Positions 17,704 through 25,609 of a stretch of DNA of 64,000 nucleotides are shown in pieces. Under the pieces are notes generated by a model that had not been told where the DNA came from, searched no databases, and saw only the letters and a program-made list of their open reading frames with translations. The stretch is from the NCBI GenBank assembly GCA_017466865.1, contig JAFTTI010000021.1:124001-188000 (forward strand). Reading direction: 5' to 3'. A program made the translations under genes and the position numbers. Within the stretch, counting starts at the first letter, position 1; each line of letters begins with the position of its first letter. The stretch is from Oscillospiraceae bacterium. Lineage in GTDB: Bacteria > Bacillota > Clostridia > Oscillospirales > Ruminococcaceae.

Positions 17704-18069
17704 ATGTCAATTAAAAGGGGAGAAATCTATTATGCCGATTTAAGTCCCGTTGTGGGTTCTGAACAAGGCGGCATAAGACCTGTTCTCATAGTCCAGAACG
17801 ATGTAGGGAACCGCCATAGTCCTACCGTCATCGCAGCGGCAATAACAAGCCGCCATGAAAAAGCAAAACTGCCCACGCATATAGACCTTTCAGCAGTAAC
17901 CTGCGGTCTTGCGAAGGACAGTGTCGTGCTTTTGGAACAGATAAGAACCATAGATAAGCGCCGTCTGCGCGAAAGAATGGGCGAACTTGATACCGCCTCA
18001 ATGCAGAAGGTAAACGACGCTTTATCGATAAGTTTCGGCCTTCATGACAGCAGTAATCTGCTTACATAG
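17704..18069 (+). CDS. mazF: MazF/EndoA-type endoribonuclease toxin (PemK family)
   Basis: Starting at the ATG at 17704 (AGGAG about 11 bases before), the 121-residue protein begins SIKRGEIYYADLSPVVGSEQ and contains RPVLIVQNDVGN, TVIAAAIT and a DSVVLLEQIRTIDKRRL block, all typical of Firmicutes MazF/EndoA, which cuts mRNA at short specific sequences. The conserved R, Q and T residues of the family are present. No antitoxin gene is next to it: the 157 bases upstream hold no suitable frame, and the next gene converges. Confidence 0.93.
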   Translation: MSIKRGEIYYADLSPVVGSEQGGIRPVLIVQNDVGNRHSPTVIAAAITSRHEKAKLPTHIDLSAVTCGLAKDSVVLLEQIRTIDKRRLRERMGELDTASMQKVNDALSISFGLHDSSNLLT

Positions 18070-18082
18070 CCTGATTATTGCT

Positions 18083-18556
18083 TTAAGCCTCAATGTAGAC
18101 CTTTTTCATTATCTGGTCTTCAACAGGTCTGTCGCCGAATGAGGTTCTTGTTTCTGCGATTTCATCAACAACATCCATTCCTTCAACAACCTTGCCGAAA
18201 GCAGCGTAGTCGCCGTCGAGGTGAGGAGCGTCTTTATGCATTATAAAGAACTGTGAGCCTGCTGAGTTGGGCATCATTGAGCGAGCCATTGAAAGAACGC
18301 CTCTTTCGTGTTTAAGGTCATTCTTAACACCGTTTGAAGCAAATTCGCCCTTGATTGTCCAGCCGGGGCCACCCATTCCTGTGCCCTCGGGACAACCGCC
18401 CTGAATCATAAAGCCCTTGATAACTCTATGGAAAATAAGCCCGTTATAAAATCCCATATTAACGAGTTTTTCAAAATTCTTGCAGCTTTCAGGTGCAATT
18501 TCGGGATAGAGTTCGAGTTTGATTTTTTTGCCGCTTGCCATTTCGATAATAACCAT
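18083..18556 (-). CDS. Cytoplasmic peptidyl-prolyl isomerase, cyclophilin type
   Basis: The 157-residue single-domain cyclophilin has no signal peptide. The active-site pattern is intact: FHRVIKGFMIQGG, GPGWTIKGEF, RGVLSMARS and GSQFFIMHKDAPHLDG. It should catalyse proline isomerisation in cytoplasmic folding. AAAGGAG precedes the ATG. A minus-strand promoter TTTACA-17-TATTAT (18620-18615 and 18597-18592) lies just upstream, partly inside an inverted repeat TACATTTT/AAAATGTA at the end of mntP. Confidence 0.94.
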   Translation of the reverse strand: MVIIEMASGKKIKLELYPEIAPESCKNFEKLVNMGFYNGLIFHRVIKGFMIQGGCPEGTGMGGPGWTIKGEFASNGVKNDLKHERGVLSMARSMMPNSAGSQFFIMHKDAPHLDGDYAAFGKVVEGMDVVDEIAETRTSFGDRPVEDQIMKKVYIEA

Positions 18557-18624
18557 GTCAAATCTCCTTTGAATTTTTTTGATACATATATATAATATTA
18601 CATTTTAAAGAAAATGTAAAGTTA

Positions 18625-19194
18625 TCAGAAAGAAATAACGCCTAAATGTTCGAGAAGAATTTTTGTTCCCATAAGAATGAGAATGATTCCGCCCGTTATT
18701 TCAGCCGCCGATTTATATTTCATTCCAAAAACACTTCCGATTTTAATGCCAATAGCCGAAAGGATGAATGTTGTCATCCCGATAAGCGATACCGCGTGAA
18801 ATATGTTTACATCGGGAAGAAGCGCAAATGTAACACCGACAGCGAGCGCGTCTATACTTGTGGCGATAGCAAGAAGCAACATATTTTTGAACGAAAACGA
18901 GGCGTCAGTCTCGTTTTCTTCTTTTGAAAAACCCTCTTTTATCATATTTATTCCTATGACAGAAAGAAGTATGAATGCTATCCAATGGTCAAAGGTAACT
19001 ATGTATTTTTCAAATGTTGTTCCGAGTAAATACCCTAAAAACGGCATCAACGCCTGAAATCCACCAAACCATAATCCTGTTATTATGTAGTGTTTTACTT
19101 TTGTTTTTCCGACAGAAAGTCCCTTGCATACAGCAACGGCAAAAGCGTCCATCGAAAGACCTATTGCTATAAGTAAAAGTTCCGAAAATGACAT
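18625..19194 (-). CDS. mntP: Manganese efflux pump MntP
   Basis: The six-segment membrane protein has the paired DUF204 repeats, each with an acidic motif: [14 protein letters not shown] in segment 1 and [14 protein letters not shown] in segment 4; these aspartates are needed for Mn2+ export in the family. I choose the ATG at 19194 (189 residues) because the AAAAGAGG before it would be inside the coding region if translation began at 19212. The leader contains a yybP-ykoY riboswitch, the expected Mn2+ sensor for this gene. Confidence 0.95.
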   Translation of the reverse strand: MSFSELLLIAIGLSMDAFAVAVCKGLSVGKTKVKHYIITGLWFGGFQALMPFLGYLLGTTFEKYIVTFDHWIAFILLSVIGINMIKEGFSKEENETDASFSFKNMLLLAIATSIDALAVGVTFALLPDVNIFHAVSLIGMTTFILSAIGIKIGSVFGMKYKSAAEITGGIILILMGTKILLEHLGVISF

Positions 19195-19213
19195 ATAAAA
19201 ACCTCTTTTCAAA

Positions 19214-19377
19214 AATTATCGGATACAGTTTTTTATCCTGCACCCGATAAAAGAAAAAAGACTTCGGGTACACAGAAAACCATGTACTCAAGTCTTGAAA
19301 TTTAAGATAAGCCAGACTAAAAAGTCAGTATGTTGACTTACCACGCAACTTTTTGCGCCATCTACTCCCTTGAAGAT
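19214..19377 (-). promoter_or_regulatory. yybP-ykoY (Mn2+) riboswitch upstream of mntP
   Basis: On the minus strand the leader carries the two conserved aptamer blocks GGGAGTAG (19369-19362) and GTCAACATACTG (about 19338-19327), with P2/P3 hairpins around them. A terminator-like hairpin follows (AAGACTT...AAGTCTTTTTT, 19296-19258), and then a nested hairpin TTATCGG/CCGATAA with GGATA/TATCC inside (19250-19214) next to the ribosome binding site. The family binds Mn2+ and turns on efflux genes, matching mntP. Confidence 0.88.
19258..19296 (-). terminator. Expression-platform terminator of the Mn2+ riboswitch
   Basis: Minus-strand stem AAGACTT.AGTAC with GTAC..AAGTCTT followed by TTTT. It lies between aptamer and gene and is the probable off-state structure. 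Confidence 0.7.
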
Positions 19378-19383
19378 ACAGTC

Positions 19384-19413
19384 ATTTTAACATATTATTC
19401 TTTCTCTTGTCAA
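19384..19413 (-). promoter_or_regulatory. Promoter of the mntP leader
   Basis: Minus-strand TTGACA (19413-19408) and TAAAAT (19389-19384) with an 18-base spacer. It overlaps the 3' end of the LCP-like gene. Confidence 0.75.
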
Positions 19414-20324
19414 TAGCCGTCTGATATTTCAGCAAGTTTTCGGGTGTCAAGTTTTTCAGCGAGATAATTTTTAAATTCCACCGAAAGATAGAATTTTTCT
19501 TCTTTCCATTCTCCTTTCGGAAGTATAACAGAAGTAAAATCCTCTTTTCTTTCCTTTATATCTTTTATACACTTGGCACGGCTGTAAAATTCCTCATCCG
19601 AAAAATTATGCTCCATAAAATCCTTTAAAAGACCTGCGTTTTCTGAAAACCCATATATATCGCCATCTTTCTTTTCCATAGCAGATGCTAAAATAAACGC
19701 CATCTGTTCCGAACGGAACTTTTCTGAAAACAAAGGTGATGAAACATACTGCCTTATCTCGTTTCCTGAAAGATTTTTCTCTCCCTTTTCTATATAAACA
19801 TATTCAGATAACGTTTCGTTATAGTATTTTGTCGGTGAAGAAATGTTGTAGGTGATTTCGCCCGATATGCTGTCAATCGCCGTTGCAAAACCTGTATTGT
19901 CAAGAAAAACATATTTTTCTATTTGAATATTCATAGTTTCGCTTATTGCCCTGAGTGTTTTTTTACAGCCGTATCTTCTGAAAAATTCGTATATAGTTAA
20001 AGTTTCTGTCCCTGATTGACATACCATATCAGAGGGCAGGGGAATAAGATAAACCCTTTCTTCTGCCGATAAAAACCTTGCAATAACAAAGGTTGTTCCT
20101 GAATTCTTACCATTTTCGCAAAGTATCATAAGAGTTGCCATATTAAGCGAATTATCGGGATTTTTCGCTTCTTTTACTACCTCATAAACTATCTTTTCGG
20201 TGCTTTTCTTGTCTGATTTTTCGATTAAAAACGACAAAATAAAAACTGTCCCTGAGAGGAGGACAGTTGTTAAAATCAGAGTTTTTAAAAACACCATAGC
20301 TACGCGACTGTATTTTTTTGACAT
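19410..20324 (-). CDS. LytR-CpsA-Psr (LCP)-like membrane protein, divergent
   Basis: With the ATG at 20324 (AGGAAG before it) the protein has 304 residues: a short cytoplasmic N terminus, one membrane segment at about 10-33, then an extracellular domain. The segment VYLIPLPSDMVC...FFRRYGCKKTLRAISETMNI...FLDNTGFATAIDSISGEITYNI follows the LCP pattern (SIPRD-like strand, helix with nascent-polyprenyl pocket, GG-V strand), but the usual arginines are poorly kept (PLPSDM instead of PRDT). It may attach cell-wall polymers like other LCP proteins, or have lost that activity. Confidence 0.6.
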   Translation of the reverse strand: MSKKYSRVAMVFLKTLILTTVLLSGTVFILSFLIEKSDKKSTEKIVYEVVKEAKNPDNSLNMATLMILCENGKNSGTTFVIARFLSAEERVYLIPLPSDMVCQSGTETLTIYEFFRRYGCKKTLRAISETMNIQIEKYVFLDNTGFATAIDSISGEITYNISSPTKYYNETLSEYVYIEKGEKNLSGNEIRQYVSSPLFSEKFRSEQMAFILASAMEKKDGDIYGFSENAGLLKDFMEHNFSDEEFYSRAKCIKDIKERKEDFTSVILPKGEWKEEKFYLSVEFKNYLAEKLDTRKLAEISDGY

Positions 20325-20523
20325 TTGACCACTTCCTGTTAACAATATGTATATACAAAAAATACCAACGCTTAAAAAGGCGTTTTTTCAAAAAATATAC
20401 AGTCACAAGATGCCGTTTATGCATAATTGTTGAAAACTATGTTGAAAATGTTGAAAGTCCATAAGCGAAAGAACTTTAAACTTTGTCAATAGAAAAAACA
20501 ATTTTTTTAAAAATTTTCTTCGG

Positions 20524-20552
20524 TTGACAAAAAAGGGGTTGTATCGTATAAT
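20524..20552 (+). promoter_or_regulatory. Perfect-consensus sigma-A promoter facing alr, antisense to the DUF1273 gene
   Basis: TTGACA (20524-20529) and TATAAT (20547-20552) are exactly 17 bases apart on the + strand. The next + gene is alr, 630 bases away; the DUF1273 gene between is on the minus strand, so the transcript would be antisense to all of it. Confidence 0.75.
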
Positions 20553-20572
20553 TTAAAAGATGTGTAATAAGG

Positions 20573-21109
20573 TTATATAAGAAAAGGAGTAGACTCCTCG
20601 ATGCTCTCAAATGCGTCACCTATGTTGATTATATGTGCATCAAGTCCTTTTTTCATCGCATAACCTATCGTTTGTGATGTTCCGCTTCGGCCCTCTTTTA
20701 TAACACATATAATTCGGTCAGACATATCTACCATAGCGATATTTCTTTTTCTCATACATCCTTTGAAATACTCATCAGAAATATATATAACCTCTGATGA
20801 TTTTTCAATAGTGTTGCGATATTCCCAATAATCAGCGTTTTTTCGGTCCTCTCCGAAATCTTTATAAGGTGAAACGGTTATAAGTTTTATATCGGGATAT
20901 TTTTCCATAAAACTCATAACAATAGTTGATGCCCACATATCAACACCCATAGAAAGCCCCGCGACAAAAACGGTATAACCATCCTGAATACAGTCATATA
21001 TTTGTTTATATAAAAAACTTTTCAGCATCATTGTCTGAATACTGTTTCTTTCCCTACAGGGCAGTTTTTCAGGACGATGACCTGTAAAACAGACTACTTT
21101 TTCTTTCAT
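20573..21109 (-). CDS. DUF1273/YpsA-like SLOG domain protein
   Basis: The 178-residue protein starts VVCFTGHRPEKLP, the nucleotide-binding-like glycine/GHRP motif of the DUF1273 family, and has the later FVAGLSMGVDMWA and SDRIICVIKEGRSGTSQTIGYA blocks of the Rossmann-like SLOG fold, thought to bind nucleotide-derived ligands. No catalytic function is known for this family. It lies between a divergent LCP-like gene and alr. A strong + strand promoter just beyond its stop codon would transcribe its antisense strand. Confidence 0.8.
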   Translation of the reverse strand: MKEKVVCFTGHRPEKLPCRERNSIQTMMLKSFLYKQIYDCIQDGYTVFVAGLSMGVDMWASTIVMSFMEKYPDIKLITVSPYKDFGEDRKNADYWEYRNTIEKSSEVIYISDEYFKGCMRKRNIAMVDMSDRIICVIKEGRSGTSQTIGYAMKKGLDAHIINIGDAFESIEESTPFLI

Positions 21110-21181
21110 AAATAAAATCCTCCGATGAATTTGATTATATTATACACAAATTCCTATCGGTTGTAAAGGAGTTGAAACCCT

Positions 21182-22357
21182 TTGACAAATCGTTTTTTAC
21201 GCCGTGCCTATGCAGAAATACATCTCGACAGGGCAAGAAGAAACATAGAAAAGATAAAATCCCTTTTGCCCGAAAAGACAAAACTTATGGCGGTTGTAAA
21301 AGCAAACGCCTATGGCCATGATGACGAAACAATGTCGAATCTTTTTTCTTCAGTAGGAATAGAAAATTTCGCAGTTTCAAATATCCACGAAGCAGAAAAA
21401 CTCCGCAGTTACGGAATAAAGGGTGATATACTCATTCTTGGCTATACATCTCCCGAATATTCAGAAGAACTTTCCCGTTTTGATATAATAAATACAGCGG
21501 TTTCCTATGACCACGCCAAAGCACTCAGCGAAAATGCAGAATCACCTGTCAGAATACATATAAAACTCGATACAGGAATGGGAAGAATAGGCCTCAAAAA
21601 CGATTCTCCCATAAAGACTGCCGATGAAATTGAAAAAATCTGTGCACTCCCTAATATTAAAGTTGAGGGAATGTTCACACACTACGCCGTTGCCGACAGC
21701 GACGACGAGGACGATATTTCTTATACAGAATCCCAGAGAGATTTTATCCTTTCGGTTTCAGATGAACTTAAAAACAGAGGGATAGAAATCCCTGCCGTTC
21801 ATTTCCTCAATAGCGCAGGGGGAACCTATTACCCTGATGAAAGAAGTTCATTTGCCCGTTTCGGCGTTATGCTTTACGGACTTATGCCTAATTTCAAAAA
21901 GTCTCTTCCTTTCGAACTCGAACCCGTTATGGAACTTAAAGCAGAGGTTTCGTACGTAAAAGAAATAAAGGCAGGAGAATATTTAAGCTACGGAAGAACT
22001 TTCAGAGCACCCCGCGATATGAAGGTAGCGACCGTTACAATAGGCTATGCCGATGGTTATTCAAGACTTTTATCCAATAAGGCAGAAGCAATAGTAAACG
22101 GAAAAAGAGCGAAAGTTGTAGGCAGAGTCTGTATGGACCAGCTTATGCTTGATGTCACAGACATAGATGTAAAAGCAGGGGATATAGCAACAATGTTCGG
22201 TAAAGACGGAAACGAAAAGATAACTGCCGATGAACTCGCCGACCTTTACGGAACAATCGGCTATGAAATTATATGCGGAATATCAATGCGAGTTCCGAGG
22301 GTTATTATCGACAATGGCGAAATAATAAATGTCATTGAATATCGCCACAGTGTTTAA
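21182..22357 (+). CDS. alr: Alanine racemase
   Basis: PLP enzyme that interconverts L- and D-alanine for cell-wall synthesis. The 391-residue protein has the PLP lysine K40 in MAVVKANAYGHD, the GYADGY block at 288-293 and RVCMDQLMLDV. The start is a TTG at 21182 with AAGGAG ten bases before. A TATTAT-like -10 lies in the 70-base gap, and a stronger promoter 630 bases upstream also points at it. The mazF gene often found after alr in Firmicutes is instead at 17.7 kb. Confidence 0.95.
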   Translation: MTNRFLRRAYAEIHLDRARRNIEKIKSLLPEKTKLMAVVKANAYGHDDETMSNLFSSVGIENFAVSNIHEAEKLRSYGIKGDILILGYTSPEYSEELSRFDIINTAVSYDHAKALSENAESPVRIHIKLDTGMGRIGLKNDSPIKTADEIEKICALPNIKVEGMFTHYAVADSDDEDDISYTESQRDFILSVSDELKNRGIEIPAVHFLNSAGGTYYPDERSSFARFGVMLYGLMPNFKKSLPFELEPVMELKAEVSYVKEIKAGEYLSYGRTFRAPRDMKVATVTIGYADGYSRLLSNKAEAIVNGKRAKVVGRVCMDQLMLDVTDIDVKAGDIATMFGKDGNEKITADELADLYGTIGYEIICGISMRVPRVIIDNGEIINVIEYRHSV

Positions 22358-22367
22358 AAAAATCTCA

Positions 22368-22438
22368 CCCGTATTTCTGTGTTAAACTCGCTCGGAATAC
22401 CATAAGTATGCCGTCGCTCGTTTGCCTTGAAATACGGG
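22368..22438 (+). repeat. Long imperfect hairpin after alr
   Basis: CCCGTATTTC (22368-22377) and GAAATACGGG (22429-22438) form a perfect 10-bp outer stem. Inside is a second stem CGGAATAC/GTATGCCG (22393-22413) with one mismatch. A T run follows at 22443. It may be a terminator or a transcribed repeat element; the remaining gap to 22476 is AT-rich with no gene. Confidence 0.6.
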
Positions 22439-22476
22439 CAATCTTTTTTAAAATATTTATATACCACAAAATTAAA

Positions 22477-22515
22477 AACTCGGAAACAACGATTGTCATT
22501 TCCGAGTTGTTTTTT
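22477..22515. terminator. Intrinsic terminator between alr and the epimerase gene
   Basis: AACTCGGAAA (22477-22486) pairs with TTTCCGAGTT (22499-22508), then GTTTTTT. Convergent genes flank it. Confidence 0.85.
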
Positions 22516-22563
22516 GTTTTTCAAAACAAAGTCCTTAACGAACTGTCCGAGGCGACTCGCCTC

Positions 22564-23508
22564 TTACTTTGTGTTGTCGAGGTTCCAACGGAATGTTGAA
22601 ATTCTCTGTGCCTTTGTGTTACTGAAGTTGATGTTGTTTGTAAGAGTTGAAAGGTCAACATAACGATAGTCAGTCTTAGGTCTCTTACCTGAGTTTGCAA
22701 GAGCAGCCTTGATAGCGTCTGATGAGTAGTTTCTTGAAATTACCGCACCGAGCTTGTGGAAATCTCTTTCAAATTCAACAATATCCTTAGCGAGTGTGAT
22801 GTTTGTATCACATACATTATAGATACCCTGATACTGATAAGAACCGTCCTGATTGAGAACACCGTTGATAAAGTCAACGAGGTTGTAGACACAACAGAAT
22901 GAGAATCCGTAGTTACCTTCACCGTAAAGGAAACCTACGCCATCCTTGTAGTCATAGATTCTGTCGTGAAGGTTCTGGTTGTAATCCTTTGAGTAAACGG
23001 GAGCGATTCTCATAACAACGCCCTTTGAGTTACCCTTCTTGAGAGATTTACCAAGTTCCTTTTCACTGTCAGCCTTCATCTTTGCATAGTTTGAGAAAGG
23101 CTTTTCATCGTTTGTTTCACGAACAGGTTCTCTTGACTTCTGAGGAGCATAAACCTGAATTGTACTGAGCATAAGAATATCTTTTATACCTGCGTCAACA
23201 GCAGTTTTATAAAAGTATTTGTCAACCTGAGCACTCTGCTTCATTTCAACATCTGTGATAACTGAATCAAGGTCGTTATCTGTTGAACAAGCGAGATGAA
23301 TTACAGCATCAAGCTTTCCACTTTCGAGAATAGGAGAAATCTTTGATTTATCTGTGATGTCTGCCTGAAGGAAATTGAAGTTAGGCTGACCGATAAGTGG
23401 ACTTGCCTTTGTGTCTGTACCGATTACGTTATTACCTTTCTGAAGAAGAGCACTTGTTACTTCTCTTCCGATAAATCCGCTAGCACCTGTAACTAAGATG
23501 GTTTTCAT
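22564..23508 (-). CDS. NAD(P)-dependent epimerase/dehydratase (extended SDR family)
   Basis: The 314-residue protein has the nucleotide-binding loop TGASGFIG at 7-14, HLA near 71 and the catalytic Y141-x3-K145 (NYAKMK), the extended short-chain dehydrogenase pattern of nucleotide-sugar epimerases. The substrate is not obvious, and the C-terminal substrate part is divergent. Codon choice is more GC-ended and regular than in neighbours, suggesting strong expression. It has its own strong promoter, a roughly 115-base structured leader and an AGGAGG site. Confidence 0.85.
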   Translation of the reverse strand: MKTILVTGASGFIGREVTSALLQKGNNVIGTDTKASPLIGQPNFNFLQADITDKSKISPILESGKLDAVIHLACSTDNDLDSVITDVEMKQSAQVDKYFYKTAVDAGIKDILMLSTIQVYAPQKSREPVRETNDEKPFSNYAKMKADSEKELGKSLKKGNSKGVVMRIAPVYSKDYNQNLHDRIYDYKDGVGFLYGEGNYGFSFCCVYNLVDFINGVLNQDGSYQYQGIYNVCDTNITLAKDIVEFERDFHKLGAVISRNYSSDAIKAALANSGKRPKTDYRYVDLSTLTNNINFSNTKAQRISTFRWNLDNTK

Positions 23509-23514
23509 AATTCT

Positions 23515-23618
23515 ACCTCCTGATGAGATAATAGGATAAGAGAGAAAAATCCTCTCTCTGCCACAACATCATATCGTGGCATACGCCCGCTTAATTTATA
23601 AAGGGGTGTAGTTGTTCC
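23515..23618 (-). promoter_or_regulatory. Structured 5' leader of the epimerase gene
   Basis: In the minus-strand transcript two hairpins can form: GCCAC...GTGGC (about 23580-23560) and GAGAGAGGA...TCTCTC (about 23560-23538), followed by AGGAGG. It may stabilise the mRNA or be regulatory. Confidence 0.5.
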
Positions 23619-23623
23619 TTTAT

Positions 23624-23652
23624 ATTATAACAGTAAAAAAGTGAAAAATCAA
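23624..23652 (-). promoter_or_regulatory. Sigma-A promoter of the epimerase gene
   Basis: Minus-strand TTGATT (23652-23647) and TATAAT (23629-23624), 17 bases apart. Confidence 0.75.
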
Positions 23653-23838
23653 GACCTAAAAAGTCTACTTTTAACAAAACAAAATAAATTCTTCACTTTA
23701 TCAAAAATCGGCTTGTTTAAATTATGCAATTATGCTAAAATATTATTGAAAAAAAGAAGGTTAACGATTAGTTACTGTTACAATTATCTAAAATATCATA
23801 TACAACTTTGTTTATTTTTAAGGGGAGGGAAACATCCT

Positions 23839-24765
23839 TTGAATTTCAGATTTACACTTGACAATAAAAGATACCATACATACAACTATTTTTTAAGAAC
23901 AAAATTCGGCGGAAAGGTTATGAAAATCTCTCTTAACGGAGGGTTTACCTGCCCGAATATCGACGGAACAAAAGGTATAGGCGGATGCACCTATTGCTCA
24001 TCATCGGGAAGCGGTGATTTCGCAGGAGATCCGTCGCTTGATATTCATCGTCAGTTTGAAGAAATAAAGGCTATGATGACAAATAAATGGGAGGGTAAAT
24101 ATATAGCCTATTTTCAGGCGAATACCAATACATACGCCCCTCTTTCGCACCTTAAAACACTCTATGAATCAGCACTTTCCGAAAAGGATGTCATAGGTCT
24201 TTCGATAGCAACAAGGGCAGACTGTATTTCAGAAGAAATTGCCGATTATTTAAAGGAACTTTCAGAGAAAACCTACCTCACAGTAGAATTGGGTTTACAG
24301 ACAATCCACGATAAAACAGGCGAGAGAATAAACCGCTGTCATAGTTATGCCGATTTTTTAAAAGGATATAATATGATAAAGGAAAGAGGAATCCCAGTCT
24401 GTGTTCACCTTATAAACGGACTTCCCGGAGAAACCCGCGAAATGATGGTTGAAACCGCAAGAGAAGTCGGAAAACTTAACCCCGATTTTGTAAAACTCCA
24501 TCTTCTTCATATAATAAAGGGGACAAAAATCGCAGAGGAATTTGAAAGGGGAGAGTTTCCTTTAATGACGCTTCCTGAGTATGTTTCTGTTATCTGCGAT
24601 CAGCTTGAAGTCTTACCGCAGGAAACAGTTATTCAGAGAGTAACGGGCGACGGCAAGAAAGAGGATCTCATAGGACCAATGTGGAGTCTTAAAAAGTTCG
24701 TCGTTATGAATGAAATAGATAAAGAAATGGTAAAACGCAATTCCTGTCAGGGAATCAAGGTTTAA
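23839..24765 (+). CDS. Radical SAM protein, TIGR01212/YhcC family
   Basis: I start at the TTG at 23839, after AGGGGAGGG; the frame is open back to 23641 but the extra 66 residues have no family look. The 308-residue protein has FTCPNIDGTKGIGGCTYC with C38, C50 and C53 holding the 4Fe-4S cluster in the spacing of the TIGR01212 family, and continues with RADCISEEIADYL and GLQTIHDKTGERINR, as in that family. Substrate is unknown; the family is related to Elp3-type radical SAM enzymes acting on RNA. Confidence 0.88.
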   Translation: MNFRFTLDNKRYHTYNYFLRTKFGGKVMKISLNGGFTCPNIDGTKGIGGCTYCSSSGSGDFAGDPSLDIHRQFEEIKAMMTNKWEGKYIAYFQANTNTYAPLSHLKTLYESALSEKDVIGLSIATRADCISEEIADYLKELSEKTYLTVELGLQTIHDKTGERINRCHSYADFLKGYNMIKERGIPVCVHLINGLPGETREMMVETAREVGKLNPDFVKLHLLHIIKGTKIAEEFERGEFPLMTLPEYVSVICDQLEVLPQETVIQRVTGDGKKEDLIGPMWSLKKFVVMNEIDKEMVKRNSCQGIKV

Positions 24766-24932
24766 AACAAAAATCTTGCGCTTTTTACTGTGTCAGTTCC
24801 CCTCGTGGTACACGAGTACAACTTCGGGAAACTTCCTTGTAAAAAACACAATCTTTTTGTTTTACCATAATGTTAAAAATTTGCCGGCGGTTTCACTTCG
24901 GCATTTCTTCGGAAAATCAGTTTTAAAAAACA
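24766..24932. other. Intergenic stretch with small hairpins
   Basis: A perfect CTCGTG/CACGAG hairpin with GTA loop (24803-24817) sits inside a GTTCCC/GGGAAAC pairing (about 24796-24832). A second GC-rich patch is near 24882-24905. No gene, promoter or known RNA family was recognised. Confidence 0.4.
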
Positions 24933-24965
24933 AAAACCTCGGAAATAACTCCGAGGTTTTCTCTT
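24933..24965. terminator. Bidirectional terminator between the radical SAM and ECF genes
   Basis: AAACCTCGG (24934-24942) pairs with CCGAGGTTT (24951-24959), with A and T runs on either side. Confidence 0.85.
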
Positions 24966-25550
24966 TTATGCATTAGCCTTTGAAGGCTTTTTAACTATAT
25001 CAAGAATCCTTATGATAACGGGGTTTAAAACAATGTTTACCGCCATTTCAATAAGGAAATTGAATCCTACAAGTCCGCCTATCATATAAGCGCCTGCTGA
25101 TTCAAAACCAGCACCCACTGCCCACTGAGTAATTGTATCCATAAAGAATACAGAGCATCCTAAAAGGAAAAGTCCTGTGTTTACTATCGGTGTAACGATA
25201 GCCGCAGCAATAACAGCAACTGTTCTGTTTTTCTTTTCAACAAGTGAATAAACAATTCCTGCCATAAGACCTGCAACAGCACCCTTTAAAACACAGGTTA
25301 CTATTGTTCCGGGGATGTTTATCGCAAGAAAAGCGCCTGCGTCTGTCAAAAGAACGACAACTCCGAATACAGTGCCAAGCCATGCTCCTGCTTTATAGCC
25401 ATACATCGCAGCGCCTACTACAATAGGAATAAGAACGAGCGAAATTCTGAAAGGCCCAATCGGGGGAATAACCAGCGAAAGCATCTGAAGAACGATTACA
25501 AGCGCTGTTAAAAGTGCAGTACCTACGAGTGTTTTTGTGTTTTTTGTCAT
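24966..25550 (-). CDS. ECF transporter S component, probably for pantothenate
   Basis: The 194-residue protein is an integral membrane protein with about five or six segments and the general ECF S-component layout: a hydrophobic N terminus TALLTALVIVLQMLSL and conserved GAWLGTVFG, G-rich NIPGTIVTCVLKGAVAGLMAG. Such subunits bind a vitamin and work with the shared EcfA/T module, which is not in the window. It sits directly beside coaX (same strand, 59 bases), so pantothenate is the natural substrate guess, as for PanT. GGAGG precedes the ATG. Confidence 0.8.
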   Translation of the reverse strand: MTKNTKTLVGTALLTALVIVLQMLSLVIPPIGPFRISLVLIPIVVGAAMYGYKAGAWLGTVFGVVVLLTDAGAFLAINIPGTIVTCVLKGAVAGLMAGIVYSLVEKKNRTVAVIAAAIVTPIVNTGLFLLGCSVFFMDTITQWAVGAGFESAGAYMIGGLVGFNFLIEMAVNIVLNPVIIRILDIVKKPSKANA

Positions 25551-25609
25551 AATATTGACCTCCTACTGCCTCCCTTTTATTTAAGGTGAAGCGTAATAAA
25601 TAGTCAAAT

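Noticed and set aside
20427..20458. Three tandem copies of TGTTGAAAA-like sequence
   Set aside because: Too short and AT-rich to call a repeat element; no family recognised, and it may be chance.
23641..23838. 66-codon N-terminal extension of the radical SAM protein
   Set aside because: Composition is unlike the family, and it overlaps the epimerase promoter; the TTG at 23839 has a strong ribosome binding site.
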